Assembly (NCBI GenBank): GCA_030150335.1
Contig: JASLGC010000019.1
Span: 1-8,856 of the forward strand
Direction of reading: 5' to 3'
Length of the DNA stretch: 8,856 nt
DNA from: Flavobacterium sp.
GTDB taxonomy: Bacteria > Bacteroidota > Bacteroidia > Flavobacteriales > Flavobacteriaceae
Part shown: piece by piece, positions 1 through 6,537 of the stretch
Numbering within the stretch: position 1 is the stretch's first letter
Layout: every line of letters starts with the position of its first letter
Notes under the pieces: generated by a model
Seen by the model: only the letters and a program-made list of their open reading frames with translations
The model's database searches: none
Told to the model about the DNA's origin: nothing
Translations under genes and position numbers: made by a program

Positions 1-117
1 AGCCTCGATTGTTTGCTTAATTGAGTCGTTTAAATTTTCTTGTAAATTTAATGAAATAATAAAAAGAAGTAGAAAAGTAATATTTTTGAGATAATTGCTT
101 TTTAAAGAGGACAACAT
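1..117 (-). CDS. N-terminal part of a putative exported protein (truncated by window edge)
   Basis: An open frame on the minus strand starts at the ATG whose complement is 115-117 and runs without a stop off the left edge, giving 39 residues. It begins MLSSLKSNYLKN, then a hydrophobic stretch ITFLLLFIISLNL at about residues 13-25, then polar sequence (QENLNDSIKQTIEA). The order of lysine-containing N-region, hydrophobic core and polar downstream region is that of a signal peptide or N-terminal membrane anchor. The start is the only Met in the frame. No Shine-Dalgarno is seen, as is usual in Bacteroidota. The rest of the protein is outside the window, so its function cannot be assigned. A short chance frame is possible, but the signal-peptide pattern argues against it. 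Confidence 0.6.
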   Translation of the reverse strand, partial: MLSSLKSNYLKNITFLLLFIISLNLQENLNDSIKQTIEA

Positions 118-180
118 TTTAAATAAAGATTATTAATGTAATTGATTAAACTTTTAATGATAAGTATATTTTAAGTGATG

Positions 181-210
181 CAAAATACGTATTTATCACG
201 ATTAATTCAA
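181..210 (-). promoter_or_regulatory. weak candidate promoter for the 1-117 gene
   Basis: Read on the minus strand, TTG (210-208) is followed after about 20 bases by TATTTTG (187-181). This is one base short of the Bacteroidota -7 consensus TAnnTTTG. It would give a leader of roughly 60 nt ahead of the start at 117. It is the best match found upstream of this gene, but the -7 spacing is imperfect. Confidence 0.25.
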
Positions 211-275
211 TTTTATTTAACAATATGTAGTGTTTTGTCTTTGTTATATGTTTAAATATTGTTGTTCTGTGTGTT

Positions 276-305
276 TTTGTAAATATTTTTCAATGGCTAT
301 TTTTG
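276..305 (+). promoter_or_regulatory. orphan Flavobacteriia-type promoter facing rightward
   Basis: TTTG at 276-279, an 18-base spacer, then TATTTTTG at 298-305. This matches the Bacteroidota housekeeping consensus TTTG-N17-23-TAnnTTTG in both boxes and in spacing. Transcription would start near 311. No annotated gene lies downstream on this strand before the 584-607 hairpin, so the transcript, if made, would be a short non-coding or micro-ORF RNA. A/T-rich spacers produce such matches by chance, hence the modest confidence. Confidence 0.35.
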
Positions 306-576
306 AGGTAAAAGTTATAAATTGTAATAATTGTAAAGAAGTATTTATCAAATAAAAATGAAATTAGTAAGAGAATAGAAATATTATATAACTATATTAA
401 TAACAAGACTTAGTTATTTAGTGATATAAAGAGTAGCTATATAATTAGATAAGATGTGGAAAAATGAGCATTATCTACTCAGATAAGTGTTTAGAAGAAA
501 TACGATATAGATACAATTTAGGTGTAAACTATTGTAAAGCATTCAGAACAATATTTTAAACCGTATAAAATATGGC

Positions 577-607
577 ATAAAAAATCCCAAGGTATTACTC
601 TTGGGAT
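577..607 (-). terminator. rho-independent terminator of the VF530-family gene, possibly bidirectional
   Basis: An 8-bp perfect stem, ATCCCAAG (584-591) with CTTGGGAT (600-607), has an 8-base loop and a run of six A at 579-584, which reads as U on the minus-strand RNA. It lies at the very 3' end of the VF530-family gene: one stem arm is made of the last codons and the stop codon (597-595) sits in the loop. On the plus strand the stem is followed by a T-rich stretch (TATTTTGTTTTG), so it may also stop rightward transcription. Confidence 0.75.
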
Positions 608-840
608 CTATTTTGTTTTGCTTTTTGACGAAGCACATATAAATATAAACTTTCTGTTTTCTCTCTTGCCCAAGGTGTTCTTCTTAAAAATGTCAAAGAA
701 GATTTGATACTTGGGTCGTGTGTAAAACAACGAATATTAATTTGATCTCCCAAACCTTCAAATCCGTCGTAATATTCAACTAATTCTTCAAGAATATCAA
801 CAAGTTTTTTTCCGTGTAGTGGATCCTTTGAATTCTGCAT
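595..840 (-). CDS. VF530 family (DUF2132) small protein, putative DNA-binding
   Basis: This 81-residue protein carries the full signature of the VF530/DUF2132 family: PLHG near the N-terminus (residues 7-10), a helix ending EELVEYY, then IRCFTHDPS (36-44) followed by SSLTFLRRTPWARE (47-60) and ESLYLY. The length is normal for the family, which consists of small single-domain soluble proteins annotated as DNA-binding; no precise cellular role is established to my knowledge. The basic C-terminal tail (RQKAKQNR) is compatible with nucleic-acid contact, which is inference. The gene is monocistronic, with a -7 box a few bases upstream and a terminator overlapping its stop. No Shine-Dalgarno is present. 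Confidence 0.9.
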   Translation of the reverse strand: MQNSKDPLHGKKLVDILEELVEYYDGFEGLGDQINIRCFTHDPSIKSSLTFLRRTPWAREKTESLYLYVLRQKAKQNRSQE

Positions 841-856
841 ATTGTTCTATTTTAAG

Positions 857-864
857 CAAAGATA
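857..864 (-). promoter_or_regulatory. -7 box of the VF530-family gene
   Basis: The complement of CAAAGATA is TATCTTTG, a perfect TAnnTTTG. It lies 17 bases upstream of the start codon, predicting a transcript with a leader of only about 10 nt. No clear TTG is found 17-23 bases further upstream, so the -33 contact is weak. Confidence 0.5.
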
Positions 865-1373
865 CAGTTATTCGCAAGAATGCTTGTAAGTATTTACTAC
901 ATGAGAGCAATTTATACTATTCCATACAGAAGTTTGTTGAGTAATTAGTTATTATCTTGTAAGAGAATCGTAAAGTAGCATTAACCTTATAAAGTATTTT
1001 GTTATTTAAAAGGAGGAGAAATGGTGAAAATCGACATTTTAGTATTGCAACAAACCTAATAGTCATAAGAGATGTGAGGAGTCTTCTGACCAAAGTCTAT
1101 ATTCTCTTGAAATGAGCCTTTTTTAAAAACAAGTATGGTATTTAATAGGTGTATGTTCCGGACATCATAGTGATGAACTTAATTTAATACTTTTTTTACA
1201 TCACGAATAAAGTAATTTGATATAATTTCTTATCTAATAAGGTTTGTTTACATTAGACAAATTGATAACTTAACAGGTAGTATTAGTTCAGATTATCTAC
1301 CTCCTGCTCTCTATTTTATAGAGAACATAAGAGTTATAAGGAGTTGTACATACTTGTATATATCCAATAACAC
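865..1373. other. intergenic region without a supported gene
   Basis: About 500 bases separate the VF530-family gene from the AraC gene. No frame of convincing length or composition is seen on either strand. Small items present: an AGGAGGAG motif at 1011-1018 directly before a 12-codon frame (1021-1059); repeats of CATCA/TGATG between 1163 and 1203; and a perfect 7-bp hairpin TCTCTAT/ATAGAGA (1308-1314/1318-1324). That hairpin lacks a U-run in either direction, so it is not a standard terminator for the AraC gene. No terminator for the AraC gene was recognised. Confidence 0.6.
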
Positions 1374-2165
1374 TTATTCATGATTACGACGCATTTCAGT
1401 AGGACGTCTTCCTGTAAACTCACAAAAGGCATTGCTGAAAGCCCCTACGGTATTATATCCAACATCATTAGCAATTTCGCTGATAGAATGCTCTGTTTTT
1501 ATTAATTGCTCAATAGCTTTTAGGATACGCAATGCCTTTAGATATTGAAGAAAAGAAATTTGCAATTCAGCTTGAAAAAGACGAGATACAGAACGTTCGC
1601 TTAAGTTAAAGTGGTTTCCAATTTCTGCTAATGTCAAGGGAAGGCCAAAGTGCACATCTAAAAAGTCTGTAATGCGTACCATACGCTCATTATCGCTAAA
1701 GGGCAACTGCAACTGCATGTTTTTACTCACAAAAGAGGGAAGTATATTTTTCAAAGCCTGTAAGAAAGCAAAATTATGAGTATTGCTATCTACCATCTGT
1801 TCATGCCAACACTGCGTATAGGATATCATTTCAACTAATAGGTCAGAAGCAGCATAAATTCCCAATTCACTATAAAAAGGATTTTGGTCATCGTCGTGGG
1901 TATAGAAATAAATTGAATGAAGAACAGTTGCAGAATGGCTAAGGCGTAATACATGGGGTACTCCTTTAGGAATCCAGAAAAAATAGTGGGCGGGAACTAC
2001 ATGAGTTACATTGTCAACAATTAAATAGGTGATTCCTCCTTCTACATAAGTAAGCTGTCCTTTTTGATGCTGGTGCAACGGATAACGCTTTTCTGATTTT
2101 TCGTGTTTGATATAAACACCATTTTCTACTGTATTGATCAAATCAAGGGAATCAATAATCTTCAT
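1374..2165 (-). CDS. AraC-family transcriptional regulator with cupin sensor domain, divergent from efflux operon
   Basis: This is a cytoplasmic 263-residue DNA-binding regulator. The N-terminal half is an AraC-type cupin: HQH at residues 31-33, KGQL (35-38), GGITYLIV, then PAHYFFWIPKGVPH (58-71). This is the arrangement of the short NimR/RipA-like group, in which the His-x-His and PxGVPH segments shape the ligand pocket. The C-terminal half is an AraC DNA-binding domain with two helix-turn-helix units, about 177-198 (LAEIGNHFNLSERSVSRLF) and 226-248 (ISEIANDVGYNTVGAFSNAF), closing with the family's FTGRRPTEMR. The length is normal and the domains look intact. It is transcribed away from the tripartite pump operon across a 127-bp spacer, so it probably controls that operon and perhaps itself. 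Ligand and sign of regulation are unknown. Confidence 0.93.
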   Translation of the reverse strand: MKIIDSLDLINTVENGVYIKHEKSEKRYPLHQHQKGQLTYVEGGITYLIVDNVTHVVPAHYFFWIPKGVPHVLRLSHSATVLHSIYFYTHDDDQNPFYSELGIYAASDLLVEMISYTQCWHEQMVDSNTHNFAFLQALKNILPSFVSKNMQLQLPFSDNERMVRITDFLDVHFGLPLTLAEIGNHFNLSERSVSRLFQAELQISFLQYLKALRILKAIEQLIKTEHSISEIANDVGYNTVGAFSNAFCEFTGRRPTEMRRNHE

Positions 2166-2188
2166 TTTGGCTTAGTTTTTTTCTGATG

Positions 2189-2220
2189 CAAAAATATGCA
2201 ATGATTTTGTCTGTTTTCAA
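2189..2220 (-). promoter_or_regulatory. promoter of the AraC-family regulator gene
   Basis: On the minus strand, TTG (2220-2218), a 21-base spacer and TATTTTTG (2196-2189) fit the Bacteroidota promoter consensus. The predicted start of transcription is near 2183, giving a leader of under 20 nt before the ATG ending at 2165. Its -7 box overlaps a 10-bp-spaced ATGCAA direct repeat (2186-2191, 2196-2201), so a protein bound there would affect this promoter. Confidence 0.5.
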
Positions 2221-2266
2221 TAAAAAGTTGACTATTTAAGAAACACAAGATATAAGCTCTGCATTA

Positions 2267-2274
2267 TACTTTTG
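2267..2274 (+). promoter_or_regulatory. -7 box of the efflux operon
   Basis: TACTTTTG matches TAnnTTTG and lies 18 bases before the first ATG, predicting a leader of about 13 nt. No TTG occurs 17-23 bases upstream; the nearest is at 2228-2230, 36 bases away. A poor -33 box beside a divergent AraC gene is what an activator-dependent promoter would look like, but that is inference. Confidence 0.5.
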
Positions 2275-2292
2275 TAGGGTTAAAAATAATAT

Positions 2293-3630
2293 ATGAAATC
2301 CGACAGTTTCTATCTCTTCGCCATGCTCGCAAGTGGCATTATTACTGGCTATAGCCAAAATAAAATTCCGTCAGCTTTTGACAAAGACACATTAAAAATA
2401 ACTCTAAATGAGGTTTGGCAACAAACAGATGTGCATAGTAAAAAAGCATTAATTCACAATAAGGAAATACAAATACGCCAAGAGAACACCAAGGATGCTA
2501 AAATGGAGCGCTATCCAGTATTTAACGCTTATGGTCGTGTAGAAAAAGCAAGTAATATTCCTGTTTACACGGATGGTATCTTTCACAAACCAGAACAACA
2601 TGATGTGATTCACACCTTATACAATACGGGAGCTTCAATGTATCTAAATCTTTATAATGGAAACCGTCAGAATTTAGAGATAGAGGAGCGTAAAACTCTT
2701 GAAGACAAAGCAGCGATTACAGCAGAGCAATCTCAATCTGAAGTTCGCTTAGAAGCAGCCAGAAGTTATCTTGCTTTAGCAAAGGTAATTAAGTTTAAAG
2801 AGGTGATGATTGCTGATATTATAGACCAAAAAAAGCAACTTGTTCAAATGGAAAACTTGTATAAGAATGGGGTTGTTCTAAAAAGTGATGTATTACGTGC
2901 TTCAATGGAAATATCAAAAAGGGAAATGACTTTGGTACAAATTGAAAATGATATTCTAATTGAAAACCAAAAGTTAGTTTTATTAATGGGGATAGAGGAT
3001 GAGAATATTATAGTCCCTCAAGACCAATTTGCAGAAGTAGCACCTTTAGAATCTTATGAAGATGCATTAGAGATTGCCGAAGAACACGCATTTAAACATT
3101 TGTTGTCAGAAGAAGATTTGGCTTTAAGCGAAATAGAATTAAAAAAGGTAAAGGCAAATACAAAACCAAGTATCGGGTTAATTGGGAACTTTACTATGGC
3201 AAATCCACAGATATTTCTTTATCCATATAATCCAAGTTGGTACAGTATGGGAACAATAGGAGTGCAAATTTCTTTTCCTATTTCTTCCATTTACCACAAT
3301 GTTCATAAAAAACGTAGCCATGTTTTAGAACATCAAAAAGAAGAACTACAACATTTACATGTATCAGATCAAATAAAACAAGAGGTGCAACAAGCATATT
3401 TGCGATATCAAGAGTCTTTGATTCAAATACAAGTATGTACTAAAAATCAGGAAGAAGCACATGAAAGTGCTCGAATTATTAAAAATACTTATTTCAATAG
3501 TACCTCGTTGGTTATTGACTTGCTTGATGCAGATGTGCAATATCTGCAAACTCAATTTGAACTTGAATCAGCAAAATTAGACAGCATTTATAAATATTAT
3601 TCTCTTCAATTAGCTAAAGGCTTATTATAA
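2293..3630 (+). CDS. TolC family outer-membrane efflux channel
   Basis: This 445-residue precursor forms the outer-membrane exit duct and periplasmic tunnel of a tripartite exporter. Residues 1 to about 21 form a signal peptide (FYLFAMLASGIITGYS) with no lipobox cysteine, so it is not a CusC-like lipoprotein. The mature part follows the TolC plan of two repeats. Repeat one contains YPVFNAYG (74-81) and MYLNLYNGNRQNLEIEE (116-132), the usual strand-plus-helix transition, followed by long Glu/Lys/Gln-rich helices. Repeat two includes GVQISFPIS, equivalent to the second strand, then more coiled coil to the C-terminus. The length is typical. It is the first gene of the operon, and its stop TAA shares one base with the next ATG (TAATG). 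No separate pump for it is needed: adaptor and permease follow directly. Confidence 0.93.
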   Translation: MKSDSFYLFAMLASGIITGYSQNKIPSAFDKDTLKITLNEVWQQTDVHSKKALIHNKEIQIRQENTKDAKMERYPVFNAYGRVEKASNIPVYTDGIFHKPEQHDVIHTLYNTGASMYLNLYNGNRQNLEIEERKTLEDKAAITAEQSQSEVRLEAARSYLALAKVIKFKEVMIADIIDQKKQLVQMENLYKNGVVLKSDVLRASMEISKREMTLVQIENDILIENQKLVLLMGIEDENIIVPQDQFAEVAPLESYEDALEIAEEHAFKHLLSEEDLALSEIELKKVKANTKPSIGLIGNFTMANPQIFLYPYNPSWYSMGTIGVQISFPISSIYHNVHKKRSHVLEHQKEELQHLHVSDQIKQEVQQAYLRYQESLIQIQVCTKNQEEAHESARIIKNTYFNSTSLVIDLLDADVQYLQTQFELESAKLDSIYKYYSLQLAKGLL

Positions 3631-4703
3631 TGGACATTAAAACTAAAATTAAAATCACAGACCGTGTTATTACACGCGTTACACGTTATATCGCATCATT
3701 AATCATTATTGTAGGTTGTATTTGGGGAATTCACACGCTTTGGATTTATTGGAGATATGAACAAACAAATGATGCTCAAGTTCAAGAATACATTAACCCT
3801 GTAATTGCGAGGGTTGGGGGATTTCTAACAGAAGTTAGATTTGAAGAGAATCAAATGGTTGCTAAAGGAGATACTTTGTTATTAGTAGACAACCGAGAAT
3901 ATGTATATGATCAAGCGGAAACTACGGCGAATATTGAAAAGCAATACGCTCAGATTAAAGAATTAGAAGCACGTCAATACACGTTATCTCAAACTGCAGC
4001 AGCGGCACAAAGTCAAATTCAAGGGCATGAGTCAAAATATCATCAACAAGAACTTGATTACAACAGATACCGCAAGCTATATGAAGTAGAGTCCGCAACT
4101 GCTCAACAATTAGAAGAAAAGCAAGCTCAATTAAATATTGACAAAAGTAATTGGGAGAGTAGTATTGAAAATGCGCGTGCAGCAGCGGCAAGTCTTGCTG
4201 ATATTGAAGCACAGAAACATGTATTGGAAAAAGAAATTACACGTTTGAAACACTTGGAGAATCACAAAAATCTTAATGTTAATTATACTGTTGTAACTGC
4301 GCCATATCGCGGAAGAATGGGGAAACGAAGCATAGACTTAGGACAAATGATTACTCCAGGACAAGTATTGACTTATATAGTAAATGATGAAACACCTAAG
4401 TGGATTGTAGCTAATTACAAGGAAACACAAATTAGAAATATTCATGAGGGTGATGAGGTTGAAGTGAAAGTAGATGCTTATCCTGATACTGAATTTATAG
4501 GAAAAGTAATTTCTATTGCCCCAGCTACAGGTTCAAGCTTCTCTTTGCTTCCTCCAGATAATGCAACAGGGAACTTTGTGAAGATTGTACAACGTATTCC
4601 CGTGCGTATAGAGGTTACCTCTCCAGAAGATTCAGAGGAGCTACTTAAAGCAGGAATGAATGTAAACGTGTACATTTCCAAAAACCAGTCTCATGCAAAA
4701 TAG
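3630..4703 (+). CDS. HlyD/EmrA-type periplasmic adaptor (membrane fusion protein)
   Basis: This 357-residue inner-membrane-anchored adaptor links permease to channel. One transmembrane helix lies at about 19-41 (ASLIIIVGCIWGIHTLWIYW). The first lipoyl half is about 48-90 (PVIARVGGFLTEVRF...VAKGDTLLLVD), followed by an Ala/Gln/Glu-rich coiled coil at about 95-215. The second lipoyl half is VTAPYRGRMGKRSIDLGQ (222-239), then a beta-barrel to residue 350. The segment FSLLPPDNATGNF (304-316) followed by VQRIPVRIE closely matches the EmrA hallmark, which places it with adaptors that serve DHA2-type MFS pumps rather than RND or ABC systems. Its start overlaps the TolC gene stop by one base and its end overlaps the permease start by 11, indicating translational coupling. 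Confidence 0.93.
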   Translation: MDIKTKIKITDRVITRVTRYIASLIIIVGCIWGIHTLWIYWRYEQTNDAQVQEYINPVIARVGGFLTEVRFEENQMVAKGDTLLLVDNREYVYDQAETTANIEKQYAQIKELEARQYTLSQTAAAAQSQIQGHESKYHQQELDYNRYRKLYEVESATAQQLEEKQAQLNIDKSNWESSIENARAAAASLADIEAQKHVLEKEITRLKHLENHKNLNVNYTVVTAPYRGRMGKRSIDLGQMITPGQVLTYIVNDETPKWIVANYKETQIRNIHEGDEVEVKVDAYPDTEFIGKVISIAPATGSSFSLLPPDNATGNFVKIVQRIPVRIEVTSPEDSEELLKAGMNVNVYISKNQSHAK

Positions 4704-6288
4704 TGAAATCCCTAAGTTATTTCACGATTGGATACCAGAGTGGATGGTTCGTATCATTCTATTTGTTTTGGTAATGCCAAGTGTTGTGTTATTCTTTTTA
4801 CCTGCTGCAAATCCGATTGCAGCAGCGGGTTACTTCGGATGTGATGTTAGAGATATTCAATTTTCAGTAGCGCTTTTATATGCTGGGTTTGTTGCGTTTT
4901 ATAGCCTTGAACGCCGTTTTTTCACCTATCTGGCTACAAAAGAGTATTTCATTATATTCAATGTATTACAGCTCTTAGGTTGTGTTGTATTATATAATAC
5001 ACAAGCTTTGTGCATTATATGGCCGATCAGATTTTTGCAAGGAATGTTGTTTGCAAGTACAGTGAACTTAACCATTTCTACAATGTTTATGCGCTTAGAA
5101 AGCTCTAAAGCAAGAGAAGTAACTTTCTCGTGCTTTTATGGTATTCTAATTTGTGCAACACCCGTTAATCAGTTGATAACTGCTGATTTTATTGATCAAT
5201 ATGACTATTCATTTTTATTTAAAGTAGCAGCATTGTCCTTTGTACCAGGGTTGGTATTAGTAATGATGAGTATGCAATATGTACGTTTAAGTCGTAAACT
5301 ACCTTTGTCTAATTTAGATTGGGAGAGCTTCGTTTTATTTGCAGTAGCAGTAGTATTGTTTGGATACATAACTATTTACGGTCAACAGTATTATTGGTTT
5401 GAAGATGAAGATATACGATGGGCAGGTTTAGGAATTCTCTTAGCGATGATTTTCTTTGTATTGCGTCAGAGACATCTGAAACGACCTTATATCAATTGGA
5501 ATGTATTGAGATATAGAAATTTTAAAGTGGGACTATTCTTACTATTCATCCTTTATATCTGTCGTTTTGCCTCGGGTATTTCGAATGTTCACTTTACAAC
5601 AGCTTTGCGTTTGGACCCAATTCACTTATCATATCTAAACATATATAATCTGGTAGGTCTAATCTCAGGAGTTATTATTGCATGTATTTGGCTTTTAAAA
5701 AGGTTGAAAATGAGATTTATATGGAGTTTGGGTTTTCTATTCTTATTCATTTTTCACTTTGGAATGTATTTACAATTTGCCCCGACAGCTAACCCAGATT
5801 CTTACTTTTTACTCTTATTTTGTCAGGGATTTGGTGTAGGATTATTAATGGTGCCGACTATTATCTATTGTATTGCTTCCGTGCCTGTAGAATTAGGAGC
5901 ATCTGCTGCGGCAGTTTGCCTTTCAATACGATACTTGGGGTATACAAGTAGTACAGCAATAATGAACTACTACAATTTGTATAGCTCAAATCAACATAAA
6001 AATAGATTCTCTGATTATTTAAACTTTTCAAATCCATTTTTGCAAAGTAAATTATCACAGAATGCAGTTAAACTTCAAGGAAGAGGTTTGCTAAACACAC
6101 CAGCAGAAAAAGCAAGTGAAAAATTGCTGATGCTTGATTTAAATAAACAGATTCAACTGCGCTATGCAATGGATTATTATGAAATCATGTGCTGGTTGTT
6201 ATTGGTAATATTGCTATTAGTAGTATTTACCCCATACCTAAGTAGAACTTGGGTGTATTTAAAATCAAGAACACTTTCGCCATTTTAA
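4693..6288 (+). CDS. MFS efflux permease, DHA2/EmrB-like, 14 transmembrane segments
   Basis: This 531-residue inner-membrane transporter is presumably a proton-driven exporter handing substrate to the EmrA-type adaptor. I count about 14 hydrophobic helices, near 19-41, 57-72, 85-103, 107-130, 145-163, 172-194, 212-230, 242-258, 279-297, 312-335, 342-361, 371-396, 400-424 and 497-516. Motif B is recognisable in helix 4 (IRFLQG, 112-117), SIRYLG (411-416) sits in helix 13, and a long periplasmic loop of about 70 residues precedes the last helix, as in EmrB. The usual motif A between helices 2 and 3 (GxLaDrxGrr) is replaced by SLERRFFTYLATKEY, and motif C is degenerate (CATPVNQLI), so this is a divergent branch. 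Substrate is unknown; drugs, fatty or bile acids or an own metabolite are all possible. It is the last gene of the operon. Confidence 0.9.
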   Translation: MQNSEIPKLFHDWIPEWMVRIILFVLVMPSVVLFFLPAANPIAAAGYFGCDVRDIQFSVALLYAGFVAFYSLERRFFTYLATKEYFIIFNVLQLLGCVVLYNTQALCIIWPIRFLQGMLFASTVNLTISTMFMRLESSKAREVTFSCFYGILICATPVNQLITADFIDQYDYSFLFKVAALSFVPGLVLVMMSMQYVRLSRKLPLSNLDWESFVLFAVAVVLFGYITIYGQQYYWFEDEDIRWAGLGILLAMIFFVLRQRHLKRPYINWNVLRYRNFKVGLFLLFILYICRFASGISNVHFTTALRLDPIHLSYLNIYNLVGLISGVIIACIWLLKRLKMRFIWSLGFLFLFIFHFGMYLQFAPTANPDSYFLLLFCQGFGVGLLMVPTIIYCIASVPVELGASAAAVCLSIRYLGYTSSTAIMNYYNLYSSNQHKNRFSDYLNFSNPFLQSKLSQNAVKLQGRGLLNTPAEKASEKLLMLDLNKQIQLRYAMDYYEIMCWLLLVILLLVVFTPYLSRTWVYLKSRTLSPF

Positions 6289-6300
6289 ATTTTCTCTATC

Positions 6301-6351
6301 GAAGCATGTAGGTTAAATATCTTTCTATTTAACTTATGTGCTTCATTTTTT
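6301..6351 (+). terminator. strong rho-independent terminator of the efflux operon
   Basis: Arms 6301-6319 and 6326-6344 can pair over 19 positions around a 6-base loop (TCTTTC), followed by ATTTTTT. The three departures from Watson-Crick pairing, all near positions 6307-6311, are G-U wobbles in the plus-strand RNA. It begins 12 bases after the permease stop codon. On the opposite strand the wobbles become A-C mismatches and no U-run follows, so it is directional. Confidence 0.9.
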
Positions 6352-6537
6352 AGGGAGTTTTATCTAAATTGAATTTTGCAACTATCGTGATTCTGACGAT
6401 TCATCGTGATTTGAGGAATATTTGCTTCTTCTAACTTAATAGATTAACCATTTTGTTGAGGTAACATTTTGTAAGTCAATAGTTCAAAAGCAACACATTG
6501 AATGACATTTTTAGTAGATATCAAAGCAATTTTAATG
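6352..6537. other. spacer with ATCGTGATT repeats upstream of the FAD gene
   Basis: No reading frame is supported here. ATCGTGATT occurs at 6384-6392 and 6403-6411, with ACGAT (6396-6400) in inverted orientation between them, making a cluster of three alternating half-sites. It lies about 140 bases upstream of the predicted transcription start of the next gene. Its role, if any, is unknown. Confidence 0.4.

Larger units (their letters stand above)
118..583. other. AT-rich intergenic region without a convincing gene
   Basis: About 470 bases are very A/T-rich and break all long reading frames. The longest small frames are a 35-codon cysteine-rich one at 248-355 (plus) and a 31-codon one at 464-559 (plus), and neither has family evidence. 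The region holds a well-formed plus-strand promoter match at 276-305. It also has two mutually exclusive inverted repeats: GAGTAG/CTACTC (431-436/475-480) and TAGATAA/TTATCTA (446-452/471-477). No tRNA, insertion sequence or CRISPR repeat is seen. Confidence 0.6.

Noticed and set aside
248..355. 35-codon plus-strand frame rich in cysteine (CCSVCFC ... CNNC), reminiscent of a metal-binding micro-protein
   Set aside because: The cysteines come from repeated TGT in T-rich DNA, the frame overlaps the 276-305 promoter match, it has no promoter or ribosome site of its own, and no family is recognisable.
1308..1324. Hairpin TCTCTAT/ATAGAGA downstream of the AraC gene as its terminator
   Set aside because: The stem is short, has a 3-base loop and is not followed by a U-run on the minus strand; it is also about 50 bases past the stop.
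3364..4681. Minus-strand frames at 3364-3555, 3955-4212 and 4478-4681 inside the efflux genes
   Set aside because: All lie antisense to clear TolC, adaptor and permease coding sequence and encode Leu/Ile/Phe-rich or Ser-rich chance peptides.
5861..6058. 65-codon minus-strand frame within the permease gene
   Set aside because: Antisense shadow of transmembrane codons; no start signals or recognisable domain.
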